Shown here: piece after piece, positions 16,223 through 24,914 of the stretch | How the letters are laid out: each line of letters starts with the position of its first letter | How positions within the stretch are numbered: position 1 is the first letter of the stretch | NCBI RefSeq assembly: GCF_030817195.1 | Contig: NZ_JAUSYZ010000001.1 | Span: forward strand, 2,604,001 to 2,668,000 | From: Arthrobacter globiformis | GTDB taxonomy: Bacteria; Actinomycetota; Actinomycetes; Actinomycetales; Micrococcaceae | Direction of reading: 5' to 3' | Length of the DNA stretch: 64,000 nucleotides | Position numbers and translations under genes: made by a program | The notes under the pieces: model-generated | Database searches by the model: none | Told to the model about the DNA's origin: nothing | What the model saw: only the letters and a program-made list of their open reading frames with translations

Positions 16223-17947
16223 TCAACCCATCCGTTGACCGCAACTGACACAAAATCGCCATTCCGGCTGGACCTGCCGGCCGCACCTGAAACAGAACGC
16301 GGCCACCTCACCGACGGCACCACCCACGGCACGAGGGGCAAGCGGGCCTGCAAAGCGGGTTTCGCCCGCGCCTGGCTGTGCGCTTGCGTGGGTGTTAGAG
16401 TCCGACCCCGGGGCCGGAGGTGTAGCGAAATGAGTGCGCGCCTGTGGCTGCGCGGGGCTGTGATGCTCTCCCGCGTCAGTTCGAACGGAGTGGGAGCTAC
16501 CCCGGCTGGCATGCCGATCATTGTCCCCTGCAGCTTTCGTCAACTCGGTCCGCTCTACGCTCGCTCGGGAGTGGTCTGAGGCCTGTGGCGCAGCCCTGAG
16601 GGCCCCGGAGGCCGGAGGATGAGAGGCCGCGGGTCGGCTGCCGCTGGCGGCAGAAGCAGTGGCCGACGCAGCTCTCCGCCGCACCAGCACCATGGCTCCC
16701 CCGATAACCGCTAGAAGCAGGGCGCCCAGGAGGACGGGAACGAGCGCCCCGGGCGACGAGGTTGCGGTCTCTTTGTCCCCCGCTGCCTGTGCTTGGCCTT
16801 TCGAGGCCTGTTTGGCCCCCAATGCCCGGGCTTCGGCGAGCCGGTTCGTTGCCAGGGCTGAGTCGAAGTAGGTCAAAGACTCCTCTAGCGCGCTTTCGGC
16901 TGACCCGCCCTGGTTGCCTGCCACCAGATGGTCGATGCCCCGGCGGAATACCGCGTCAAACCGCGAAGGCGACGTTTGGAGGCCGGTCTTCACCAGCGCG
17001 GCCCGGATGGCGGCAGCGGGTACGAGAGTGGCCCCACCATCAGGTTGTCGCGAACCTGCGAGGCCGAGGACCTGTCCGGTCGCACGATCGACAACCGGAC
17101 CGCTCGCCACGCCGGCGAGCAGTGGCGCGGCGAGGTTTGTAGCGGACTGAATGCGGGCAGCTGTCGCGTCTACTTTGGTGGGAAGCTGAACGGGAGCCAC
17201 TTTCGGGGTCGGGCGCTGCGTAAAGCCAAGCAGCATGCCGTCGACCTTAGACGCTGCGGCGGTCGGGGCGAGGCTGGCGGTTGGCGCAGCGCCACCCCCG
17301 CTGATTCGAAGAAGGGCCACGTCGTTGGGCTTAGACGGCGCGTTGAGCAGCTCGGCGACGACGTCTCCGGGCTTGGACGTGTATGTCCGCACGTGGTACT
17401 GCGCCACGCTGAAGAGGACGCAGTGCGTCACCTGCTTATAGCAGTGTTGAAGGTGTGGTCCCCAGTGAGCGTCCGGAGTGTAGCCCCGACGGGCGCGGTT
17501 CCCGTTGTTGCCGAGAATCGGTACGTGCATTTTTGAGGCAAAGAGCTCGTTTGCGGCGTATGCGGCGACGGTGTCCTTGTCGAGGGCGAGGCTCTCCCAA
17601 GTAGTCGCCACGATCCCGTCAGCAGAGAGCAGGATCCCGGTGGCGGACCGCAACGGCACTATGGACCGGCCCCGGGCGATTTCCACCTCCCCGCTGGAGT
17701 GGTCAATGTGTGCGATCTCCGCCACTGCCACGAGCTCGATCCGGACCAGGGCCGCCTTGGATCCCTCCATGCCGCTTTGCATAGTTGGCGTTGGCGATGG
17801 CGTTGGCGATGGGGCGGGGCTACTGGCGCCGGTCAGGCCTGCCGCGATGACGACGGCAAGCAATACTTTGAGCAGCAAATCGAGCGAGTGCACGACAGGA
17901 AGTCGGAGCACGGTTTCTCTGTTCAAGTCCACAGTTTCCATTGGCAC
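16223..17947 (-). CDS. Trypsin-fold membrane protein with C-terminal zinc ribbon, catalytic His not found
   Basis: The protein (574 aa from GTG 17947; ATG 17941 is an alternative) has an N-terminal membrane segment (about 22-42), a Ser/Pro/Thr linker, and a degenerate S1C/trypsin-like domain. GILLSADGIVATTWESL occupies the place where a protease would have its catalytic His, and none is there. KPNDVALLRI keeps the Asp, and GVASGPVVD keeps a Ser. A second membrane segment (about 405-427) is followed by a Ser/Ala/His-rich tail and a CxxC...CxxC zinc ribbon (CFRCG, CVSCG) at the end. It looks like a surface sensor with a cytosolic ribbon, encoded first in the kinase/FHA-exporter operon. Proteolysis is doubtful. 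Confidence 0.75.
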   Translation of the reverse strand: MPMETVDLNRETVLRLPVVHSLDLLLKVLLAVVIAAGLTGASSPAPSPTPSPTPTMQSGMEGSKAALVRIELVAVAEIAHIDHSSGEVEIARGRSIVPLRSATGILLSADGIVATTWESLALDKDTVAAYAANELFASKMHVPILGNNGNRARRGYTPDAHWGPHLQHCYKQVTHCVLFSVAQYHVRTYTSKPGDVVAELLNAPSKPNDVALLRISGGGAAPTASLAPTAAASKVDGMLLGFTQRPTPKVAPVQLPTKVDATAARIQSATNLAAPLLAGVASGPVVDRATGQVLGLAGSRQPDGGATLVPAAAIRAALVKTGLQTSPSRFDAVFRRGIDHLVAGNQGGSAESALEESLTYFDSALATNRLAEARALGAKQASKGQAQAAGDKETATSSPGALVPVLLGALLLAVIGGAMVLVRRRAASATASAASGSRPAASHPPASGALRAAPQASDHSRASVERTELTKAAGDNDRHASRGSSHSVRTDAGEHHSPAQPQARTHFATPPAPGSDSNTHASAQPGAGETRFAGPLAPRAVGGAVGEVAAFCFRCGRQVQPEWRFCVSCGQRMG

Positions 17948-18148
17948 GCGCCTCGTTCCATTGACGGTCAGGGTGACCCGGACCGTATGGTGAGACCGCT
18001 AGATGAAACTATAGGGGTGAGGCTAGCACGCGCCGCAGTGCACCGGAAGATGCTGCGTGGACTCATGCGAAAGGTCCGCGTAGCGGGATACGTTGCCTCA
18101 TTGGAAAAGGTCCGGGAAGAGGCAAGGCGCGGACATCCTTGAGGGGGA

Positions 18149-18900
18149 CTGACGATAAGCCAGCGCAAGGCCGTCACGGTGATCAAGGCGCGGGCGTATG
18201 CCCGCGGGAGCCGGCTGGAGAAAGTGCGGATCCTTGATGAACTGGTGGAGCTGACGGGCTGGAACCGGGATTATGCGCGGCGCGCCTGCACCCCAGTGCG
18301 GGCGCGGGCGCTTCGGGCCCAGGATTATTGAGGCTCTCGATCTGGTCGGGCATGAGGGCGGGGTGGCCTCGGGGCAGTTTTGCCTCACGCTGACCGTGAC
18401 GGATATCGCGACGGAGTGGACCGTGAACCGGTCGGTGCCGAACAAGGCCAGAAATGGGTGTTCGCGGCGCTGCAGTACGCACTGGGCCGGTTCCCGTTCC
18501 CGGTGTTGGGGATTGATTCGGACAACGGATCGGAGTTCATCAATGACTACCTGTTTTGCCTATTGCCATGCGCAGCAGATCGCGTTCACCCGGTCCCGGC
18601 CCGGGAACAAGAATGACGGGGCTCATGTGGAGCAGAAGAACTGGGCCAGGGTGACCTGCTACCGCAGCAGAAGCTGGTGTGCAAGGAACGCCACGGGGCA
18701 GAGTGGTGAAGAAACACGACGCCGCGCTCACGCCACATCAACGCGCCATCACAAACCCGGGACCCGGAAGTGCCGCGTCATCGCCATGAACGCCCAGTCC
18801 AACGCCTCAAACCCGCAGCATTGTCCCAGCAGATCCTGGCCTCACCTGCGAATTGGAAACCCCACCCAAGCAAAAACCCGCCCCTGCGACAACTGATATG
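18149..18900 (+). pseudogene. Remnant of an integrase-core (DDE) transposase
   Basis: Pieces of one transposase occur in order but in changing frames: ISQRKAVTVIKARAYARGS and LVELTGWNRDYARRA near 18155-18290; GGVASGQFCLTLTVTDIA near 18357-18410; WVFAALQYALGRFPFPVLG with GIDSDNGSEFIND near 18455-18545; RPGNKNDGAHVEQKNWARV near 18600-18655; then KKHDAALTPHQRAI near 18705. Segments between them are missing. At least four frameshifts or deletions are needed to read through, so the element is dead. Confidence 0.85.
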
Positions 18901-18926
18901 TAGATCGGTTGTGTCAAGAGGCAGGG

Positions 18927-18963
18927 CGAAGCGGTCCCGGGCTGGTTGCCTGGGACCGCTTCG
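18927..18963. terminator. 12-bp perfect hairpin after the transposase remnant
   Basis: CGAAGCGGTCCC (18927-18938) and GGGACCGCTTCG (18952-18963) pair exactly around a 13-base loop and are followed by TTTGTTTG on the plus strand, consistent with an intrinsic terminator. The remaining DNA to 19236 shows no gene or other feature I can support. Confidence 0.6.
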
Positions 18964-19236
18964 TTTGTTTGCTGCCAGGGACGGGCCGTGCTGGTGTCAG
19001 TGGTTAGCGTGTCGTTGGCGACGGCGCGGTCAGACTGATATGCGCGGGTTGGTTACCGCAGGACGAGTTGTTCGGCTGGAGGTTACCGCTGGTCTAGGAA
19101 TCACGGGCGTGGCCGTTAGGGCTGCTCATAGTTGGTTCGCGGGTTTATTCCACGCGCTGCAAGGTGAACCACGTGGACAGTCAGGGGGCGTCCTCGGCAG
19201 GTTTTCCGTGCCCCCGGAGGGGAACGGAATCTTTAG

Positions 19237-20337
19237 TTATGTGGATGTAGGTGTCTCGAGCTGTCCGGTGGCCAGGGACCAGCACCAGCCAGATAATTCT
19301 CGGGCGATGGCGACGTTGGCGATGACCGGTCGTTTGCGGCGTTCGAGGTAACTGATCCAACGGTTGTGCAGGCGCCGGTTTCCGGCATGGCCGCGGGTTC
19401 TTGCCTCCGTGGTGGCTTCCTCCCAGCGGGGGCGCATCAGCCGTGAGGGGCTGTTGTATGGTCGACGGTGATGCCAGGCGGCCTCGACAAGAAGCCGGCG
19501 GGCGTGGGTGTTGCCTGTCTTGGTGATGGAGCCCAAGGATCGGGACGCGCCGGAGGAATGCTCAGTCGGTACCAGGCCGAGATAGGCGCCGATCGTGGAG
19601 CCAGTAAACCGGTCCCAGTCACCGATCTCCACGGCGAGGCCGAACGCGGTCAAGGTTGAAATGCCGCGCAGGCACTGCAGCGCCCTGACGACCGGGGTGT
19701 AGTCACTGCCGTAGGCCATCGCGGTGATCGCCTCGTCAAGACGGTCGCGCCGGTCCGAAATCTCATGTAAGGCCTCCAGGGAGGACTCGTAGGTCAGTTG
19801 CCTTGCGGGGGCATCAAAATGTTGCCGGGCCAGCCAGAGGTCGTGGATACCGGTCCACGCTCTGCCGCCGGAATAGACGATTCCCTGCCGCAAAAGGAGT
19901 TTCGAGATCCGGTGCCGGGCACGCATCAGATCGCCCCTGACGTCTTCCCGGGAGCGGACCAGATCCCGGGCCGCTTCCTGATCCGCAGAGGGGATCCGGA
20001 CCGCGGTGATCTCGCCCAGCTTCAGCAGGCGGGCCAGATGCAGCGCATCTTTCGCATCGGTCTTCACCCTGTCCCCGGACGGGCGCTGAAGTTTGGACGG
20101 GGCCGCCACAAGCGTGTCGATGCCGGCAGTCAGCAGGAACCGGGCCAACCCGAACCCCGTGGGCCCGGCTTCATAGACAACTCTCACCGGCGACGGGAGC
20201 GACACGATCCAACCGAGAATTTCGGCATAATCCGGAGTCATGCGGTGCGGGATTACTTCACCGGTCTGCGCGTCCAATGCGCCGGCAACGACCGTTCGGG
20301 CATGGACATCCAGGCCAACGCTTGTACGCTCGAACAT
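19237..20337 (-). CDS. IS110-family transposase
   Basis: The 366-aa protein is full length for the family. It has the N-terminal DEDD/RuvC-like domain (SVGLDVHART with the first Asp, VVYEAGPTGFG with Glu, VKTDAKDALHLARLL with the later Asp residues) and the C-terminal Tnp20 domain (LRGISTLTAFGLAVEIGDW, then LGLVPTEHSSG and ITKTGNTHARRLLVEAAWH with the conserved Ser region). ATG 20337 follows GGAGG; an upstream in-frame TTG at 20352 is less likely. IS110 elements lack terminal inverted repeats and are guided by a bridge RNA. Element ends cannot be set from this sequence alone. Confidence 0.93.
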   Translation of the reverse strand: MFERTSVGLDVHARTVVAGALDAQTGEVIPHRMTPDYAEILGWIVSLPSPVRVVYEAGPTGFGLARFLLTAGIDTLVAAPSKLQRPSGDRVKTDAKDALHLARLLKLGEITAVRIPSADQEAARDLVRSREDVRGDLMRARHRISKLLLRQGIVYSGGRAWTGIHDLWLARQHFDAPARQLTYESSLEALHEISDRRDRLDEAITAMAYGSDYTPVVRALQCLRGISTLTAFGLAVEIGDWDRFTGSTIGAYLGLVPTEHSSGASRSLGSITKTGNTHARRLLVEAAWHHRRPYNSPSRLMRPRWEEATTEARTRGHAGNRRLHNRWISYLERRKRPVIANVAIARELSGWCWSLATGQLETPTST

Positions 20338-20338
20338 A

Positions 20339-20426
20339 GCTGGAACCTCCAATTTTCAAATGTGGCTCTACCTGTCCGCCAAGTGTGGCAGGCAACCCAC
20401 GTCTTGCTTTGAAAGGAGGTTCCAGC
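20339..20426 (-). promoter_or_regulatory. Hairpin that buries the IS110 transposase ribosome binding site
   Basis: On the minus strand GCTGGAACCTCC (20426-20415) and GGAGGTTCCAGC (20350-20339) are perfectly complementary over 12 bp with a 64-base loop. The second arm contains the GGAGG Shine-Dalgarno and ends one base before the ATG at 20337. Folding would hide the ribosome site. The loop has a smaller CCTG/CAGG stem. Upstream non-coding DNA is where IS110-group elements encode bridge RNA. Confidence 0.6.
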
Positions 20427-21137
20427 CCCGGGCACATCCTCCCCGAACCTTCTGATAGAGGCCATCAGCGCCGGGTAATACACGATCCGGAACGCCACCA
20501 CCCCACACATGGCACAACACCCCCTGGCAGGCTGGCGGTCCGGATCGGCCCCGGCGAAAATGGACTCCAGAAGGTTCCGGGCTTCACGAGGGCCGGGTCC
20601 TCCTACCTCATATCGTCTAGGTCAACACCTGGTTCAACCCGCCCCCTAAACGGACCTTTTCATATGAGGCAACGAAGCAGCCTTCCGGCACCTATTGACG
20701 TGAGGTAACAGGGATGCCTTATTGTCTCAGCTTGTCCGGCTCGGTCAGGTGCATCCGGAACTCGGAGGACTTTCAGAGTTCCCTTCTAGCGACATGTAGC
20801 CATGCACGAGATTAGGCATTAGCCATGTATCCATCCGCAGGAGCAGTTTAAGCCGGGCGTCTCCGCTCCCACTCATTGCCGTGAAATGGTCGCGGGTGCA
20901 ACATTGACGCCATGGGAAGAAGCTTTTCCCGGTTGGACGATGTGCTCGGACCCGAGCGGATTCACGGCGTGACCTATTACCTGTTGCCGCGGTTTTTTGC
21001 GGTGATCCGAATCGTGGGCGCCCGTGGGCTCGTTACTGTGGTGTCGGATTTCAAGGCATTACCGAGCCGGCCTTCGAGTCGATGACGCCAAGGGCTTGCT
21101 CATCCGCCGAGAATAATCTTGAAGCGGGGGTGTTGAT
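20427..21137. other. Non-coding region between the IS110 transposase and the TIR-STAND gene
   Basis: About 700 bases. The part to about 20720 may contain the IS110 left end and bridge RNA. CCTCATAT (20606-20613) and ATATGAGG (20662-20669) form an 8-bp inverted repeat. From 20720 to 20900 I see nothing. A 57-codon frame begins at 20912 (listed separately). Confidence 0.4.
20912..21085 (+). CDS. Possible 57-aa small protein upstream of the TIR gene
   Basis: The frame begins MGRSFSRLDDVLGPERIHG and continues through a hydrophobic strand-like part (YYLLPRFFAVIRIVGARG). Codon use is mildly coding-like. I see no good ribosome site and no family. It ends 52 bases before the TIR-STAND start and could be a leader gene or chance. 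Confidence 0.25.
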   Translation: MGRSFSRLDDVLGPERIHGVTYYLLPRFFAVIRIVGARGLVTVVSDFKALPSRPSSR

Positions 21138-23435
21138 ATGTCACGCGTATTCCTTAGTCATTCGAGTCGCGACACTCTTCAGGCTGTCGCGTTGAAGCGT
21201 TGGCTGGTCGAGCAGGACCTTAGCCTCGAAGGTGAGATCTTTTTGGATTTGGATCCTGTAACCGGGATCCAGCCCGGCGAGCGGTGGAAGGAAGCACTCA
21301 GGCGGTCTAATGCACGGTGTGAGGCAGTGATCTGCCTGCTCTCGCGAGACTGGGAAGCTTCGGCCGAATGCAGAACCGAGTTCCGCACGGCGGAGTCCCT
21401 CAACAAACTCATTCTGTGTGCCCGGCTGGAGCCCCTTACTGAAGGGGGTATCACTGGGGAATGGCAGCGATGCGACCTCTTCGGTGAGGGCTTAAGCACA
21501 AAGATTCCGGTTGATGGCATGGACCGTTTCGTCTCATTCCAGACAGAAGGCCTCCAGCGGTTATACAGGGGTCTTCGCAAGGCAGGGATCGGTGCTGAGC
21601 ATTTTGTCTGGCCTCCAACGAATGATCCGGACCGGGCACCTTACCGAGGCTGGCAACCGCTGGAGGAATGGGACGCGGCGGTGTTCTTTGGCCGCGACGG
21701 ACAGATTGTCAGGGGCTTAGATGAGTTGCGTGGTATGCGCAGTTCCGGCATCGAGTCGCTGTTCATGATTTTGGGTCCTTCCGGCGCCGGGAAGTCGTCG
21801 TTCTTACGGGCAGGCCTATTGCCCCGGCTAAGACGGGACGACCGCCACTTTGCGGTGTTGGAGATCATGCGCCCCGAGCGCAATGCACTGACCGGGGAGC
21901 GTGGCTTCGCCCACTCACTCCATGCTCTTCGCAGCAGTCTGGGATTGGACCGACCAGTACTTGCGGAAATCAAGGATGCTTGCGTCGCCGTCGACTCGGA
22001 ACCGCTCCTGCAGTGGTTGGAAGAGGCGAGATCGGCGGCAGCGTCCCGGCTGCCGGCGGACGTGCCAACGACGCCGAAACCAACGCTGGTTTTGCCGCTG
22101 GATCAGGCGGAGGAACTATTCAGTGTGGATGCGGGACCACAAGCAACCCAGTTCCTACGGCTCCTAGGCCGGCTACTACTCCGCACTCGGGACGGGGCCG
22201 CGCCCGCGCTGATTGTGGCGGGCACTATCCGGGCCGACCGGTACGAGATGATGCAGACTGCTCCAGAGTTGGCGGACCTAGGCAGTCGGGTATTTGATGA
22301 GCTGAAACCGATGCCCGTTGCCCAGTTCAAGGAGGTTATCCTCGGACCCGCCGCACGGTCCACGGCGGCAGGACGGCCCCTGCGGGTGCAGCCTGATCTA
22401 ACTGAGCGGCTTCTGGCTGAGTCCGCCGAGGGCGCGGACACTCTGCCGCTGCTCTCATTGACCCTAGCCCGGTTGTACGCCGACTTCGAGGGCGCCGGTG
22501 AGCTGACCTTGGACGGATACGAGGCCATTGGCGGCATGAGCAGCGTAGTGCAGACCGAAATCGACGCCGTGCTCGCCCGTGACCCCATCGCGCGTGAGTC
22601 CCAGCTTGCGAACCTGCACTCGGCGTTTATTCCATGGCTGGCTACCATAAACCCCGACAATGATCAGCCAACGCGCAGGGTGGCACGTCTGGTGGATCTT
22701 CCGGCGCAGGCCCGTCCGCTGATTGACACGTTAGTGGCCAGGCGCTTGCTGATTGAAGATGTACGGGGCGGCGAGATCGTTGTTGAGGTGGCGCTGGAGA
22801 GTTTGCTGCGCCAGTGGAAGGAGTTGGCCCAGTGGCTGGCAACTGAACGGGAGGATTTGAAGGAAGCCGACAATCTTGAACGCGCCGCAGCGGCGTGGGA
22901 GGGCAGCGGTCGGGGCCACGCCTGGCTACTGGAGGGCGCCCGGCTGACCGGTGCAGAGTCGCTGGCCTCGAAGCCCGCCTTCAGGAACCGCCTAAAGAAT
23001 GTGCGGAGTTTCCTGATCGCCTCCAGACGACGGGAGAACGATCGAATTGTCGCAGCGAAACAAGCCGAACTAAAGGCCGCGAGAGACAAGCAGGAAGCGG
23101 CAGAGAGGCAAGCGGCGGAACTGCGGAAAGGCGCCCGTGTGCTTAGAGCAGTGCTGGCGGTCGTGACCCTGATAGCAGCGGTTGCCATTTTCGGTTTCGT
23201 GCAAGCGTCGATGACAGCGGAAGAGGCAACTGCGGGAACCTGCCAGGCAACGTCAATGCTGCCGGCATCTGAGGTCCAGCCGATACTGCGCGGAGCCAGG
23301 TTTGGCGGCGGAATGCCCGGTGCGAAGCAAGTCCTTGCCTCGCACGTACTGACAGAACCCGTTCGCAACCCCATGACGAGGCAGACAGTACTGCCAGGAG
23401 CGCTGCTGCAGTCGCTCCGGATGGCCGCTAGATAG
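21138..23435 (+). CDS. TIR-domain STAND NTPase, probably truncated before a WD40 tail
   Basis: The 765-aa protein starts with a TIR domain (about 1-150: RVFLSHSSRD, FLDLDP, ICLLSRDWEASAECRTEF with Glu81 at the NADase catalytic position). A STAND/AAA NTPase follows with FFGRDGQI, Walker A GPSGAGKSS (213-220) and Walker B LVLPLDQAEELF (about 317-328), then helical repeats, a coiled coil (about 635-665), and one membrane-like segment (about 668-690). Relatives usually continue with 'GTARPGGD...LLAAHAL' and then WD40 repeats. Here GARFGGGMPGAKQVLASHVL is still visible but the protein stops 45 residues later. Such proteins act in abortive anti-phage defence through NAD depletion. The sensing repeats seem lost, so function is doubtful. 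Confidence 0.82.
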   Translation: MSRVFLSHSSRDTLQAVALKRWLVEQDLSLEGEIFLDLDPVTGIQPGERWKEALRRSNARCEAVICLLSRDWEASAECRTEFRTAESLNKLILCARLEPLTEGGITGEWQRCDLFGEGLSTKIPVDGMDRFVSFQTEGLQRLYRGLRKAGIGAEHFVWPPTNDPDRAPYRGWQPLEEWDAAVFFGRDGQIVRGLDELRGMRSSGIESLFMILGPSGAGKSSFLRAGLLPRLRRDDRHFAVLEIMRPERNALTGERGFAHSLHALRSSLGLDRPVLAEIKDACVAVDSEPLLQWLEEARSAAASRLPADVPTTPKPTLVLPLDQAEELFSVDAGPQATQFLRLLGRLLLRTRDGAAPALIVAGTIRADRYEMMQTAPELADLGSRVFDELKPMPVAQFKEVILGPAARSTAAGRPLRVQPDLTERLLAESAEGADTLPLLSLTLARLYADFEGAGELTLDGYEAIGGMSSVVQTEIDAVLARDPIARESQLANLHSAFIPWLATINPDNDQPTRRVARLVDLPAQARPLIDTLVARRLLIEDVRGGEIVVEVALESLLRQWKELAQWLATEREDLKEADNLERAAAAWEGSGRGHAWLLEGARLTGAESLASKPAFRNRLKNVRSFLIASRRRENDRIVAAKQAELKAARDKQEAAERQAAELRKGARVLRAVLAVVTLIAAVAIFGFVQASMTAEEATAGTCQATSMLPASEVQPILRGARFGGGMPGAKQVLASHVLTEPVRNPMTRQTVLPGALLQSLRMAAR

Positions 23436-23512
23436 CATCTGGCAGACTGACCGTACAGCGCGGTTGTAGATCCCGCCAACGAAGGTCACCTCATAATCTG
23501 AAGGGCATAATG
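23436..23512 (+). pseudogene. Possible WD40 remnant after the TIR-STAND stop
   Basis: In the frame shifted by one from the TIR-STAND gene, bases from 23438 read IWQTDRTARL, stop, IPPTKVTS, stop, EGHNVMP. IWQTD and the later EGHxV resemble the end and start of WD40 blades, the domain expected next. Two stops interrupt it. It is a weak but suggestive relic. Confidence 0.35.
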
Positions 23513-23740
23513 TCATGCCGCTAGTTGCGCCTTCAATGACGTGTCATCCGCTGCCTCTATGAGCATTTCGGCGGCGTGGAGCAGGCGCCCGACCACGCCC
23601 GCCTGCCCGGTGGATGCAATGAAGACGTCTATGGCGGCCATGGGCCCATTCTGCGGGCAGGTTTCTACATCCGGAAGGCCTGACAGCGGCACCGGGTGGC
23701 GGAGCAGGGGGATTCTGTCTGCGGCTATCGCAGGACCGGG
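23513..23740 (-). pseudogene. C-terminal fragment of an unrecognised minus-strand gene
   Basis: The frame ending at 23513 has coding-like codons over its last 70 residues (ADRIPLLRHPVPLSGLPDV, MAAIDVFIASTGQAGVVGR, LLHAAEMLIEAADDTSLK). Further upstream the frame runs antisense to the HAD gene and loses coding character. No start is convincing. It may be the tail of a gene cut by rearrangement, or a small protein from ATG 23643. Confidence 0.35.
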
Positions 23741-23760
23741 GTGCAGGCTAGTCTCGCGGT

Positions 23761-24240
23761 ATGAAACCGCTGATCCTGCTGGACATTGAGGGAGTGCTGA
23801 ATCCTGTGGCGCATCCGAACGACGACGGCGAGAGTTCCGAGCGGTCACTGCCGGAGGCGAAGGCGTCGCTGGTCCGGAGACTCGCCAAATGCGGACAGAT
23901 CGCGTGGGTGTCGACATCACCCGAGGACCTGACCGAGGAGCTGGAGTCGCAACTGCAGCTCGAGACGGAACCCGTGCGCGTGGAGTTGGAGATGCGTGAG
24001 AGCGACGTCGATGAGCCCACACCGAAGCTGCGGGCGGTGACCGAGTGGCTTGCCCGGAAGGACGCTGACGGAGAGGCCGGTTGGGACGCGCTGGTGTGGA
24101 TCGACGACGTGCTCGGCCCGGACGCACACGAGTGGGCGGACGGATTCAGCCAGCCGGTACACCTGGAGAAGACGTCGCCGGAGGAGGGGCTGACCAAAGA
24201 GCAGGTCGCATCTGTCGAGTCATTCGTGGATGGCATCTGA
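23761..24240 (+). CDS. HAD-family hydrolase-like protein with DxE in place of DxD
   Basis: The 159-aa protein resembles the small actinobacterial HAD proteins of the 'Swiss Army Knife RNA repair' type. The first motif is LLDIEGVLNP: the nucleophile Asp7 is kept but the acid two residues later is Glu instead of the usual Asp. IAWVSTSPEDL gives motif II (Ser/Thr), Lys residues lie in PTPKLRAV, and VWIDDVLGPDAHEW gives motif IV acids. There is no signal peptide. ATG 23761 is the first in-frame start. The natural substrate is unknown; the Glu may lower phosphatase activity. Confidence 0.7.
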   Translation: MKPLILLDIEGVLNPVAHPNDDGESSERSLPEAKASLVRRLAKCGQIAWVSTSPEDLTEELESQLQLETEPVRVELEMRESDVDEPTPKLRAVTEWLARKDADGEAGWDALVWIDDVLGPDAHEWADGFSQPVHLEKTSPEEGLTKEQVASVESFVDGI

Positions 24241-24651
24241 CCCGCCCGGTTTCGTATTTCATGCCGCTCTTAAATGAATCCGCGCCCGCGGCCGTGTTCA
24301 GCGCTAACGGTCTGAAGCAAGGGTAGCCGCGGGTGAATTCCCGGGAGGCGAAGATCGGGTACGCCTGGTGCACGTGGCCCCGCCCATGCTTGCTCTGTGT
24401 AGACGCGTAATCGTGCGGAAAGGAAAACAGGTACCACCCATGCGTGCCGTCCGCCCCGCTCGGGAGTTAAATCAAAGTGGGCGGAAGTCGTGTTGAAGCC
24501 CATCCGGTAACTCAGGTTGTCCGGAGTGAGACGGGGCCGGCGACGTGAGTGCCCTCTGAGACCGGGGCATCTCCCCCCAGCCGTCGCCGGCCCTGCACAC
24601 AGATCAGGACCGAGGAACCACCCTGCTGCGCCCAAGCTGGGCGATGGGACC

Positions 24652-24780
24652 ATGAGTTACGGGAAAGGACAGGCAGCTACCGAAAACACCCCCGCCATCC
24701 CCGAGCGGCCTAGGGAATCACGAGCAACCCGCTTATGGATGGGGAAACCAGTGGATCGTCCGTCGCCGATCAAGGACTGA
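24652..24780 (+). CDS. Possible 42-aa ORF
   Basis: The frame reads MSYGKGQAATENTPAIPERP and ends PVDRPSPIKD. It follows a GC-rich structured leader and codon choice is partly coding-like. I know no family with certainty and cannot rule out that it is part of a structured RNA or a mobile-element leader. Confidence 0.2.
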   Translation: MSYGKGQAATENTPAIPERPRESRATRLWMGKPVDRPSPIKD

Positions 24781-24816
24781 CGAAGCCGCCTAGATTCACG
24801 GTTGTCCTTGGTCTAC

Positions 24817-24914
24817 AACCTGACACCCGAACTTCCGGCTACAAGTGTCAGGTTAGGTTCTGAGGCTTTCGAGAGCGGGCGTCAGGAAATGAGATTTTAG
24901 TTCCTATTCTGACG
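24817..24914. repeat. Two neighbouring inverted repeats
   Basis: AACCTGACAC (24817-24826) pairs perfectly with GTGTCAGGTT (24845-24854). Next to it GAGCGGGCGTCAGGAA (24873-24888) pairs imperfectly with TTCCTATTCTGACGCTCGC (24901-24919), with the perfect core CGTCAG/CTGACG. Both share a CTGACR half-site. They may be REP-like elements or RNA hairpins. Confidence 0.6.

Noticed and set aside
17990..18142. 51-codon plus-strand frame between the protease-like operon and the transposase remnant
   Set aside because: Somewhat coding-like basic peptide, but no start signal and no homology I can name; it lies in the divergent promoter region.
24510..24780. Group II intron 5' region with a maturase leader
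   Set aside because: A GC-rich structured leader and a short frame suggested it, but no domain V (GAGC...GTTC hairpin) and no reverse transcriptase frame follow.
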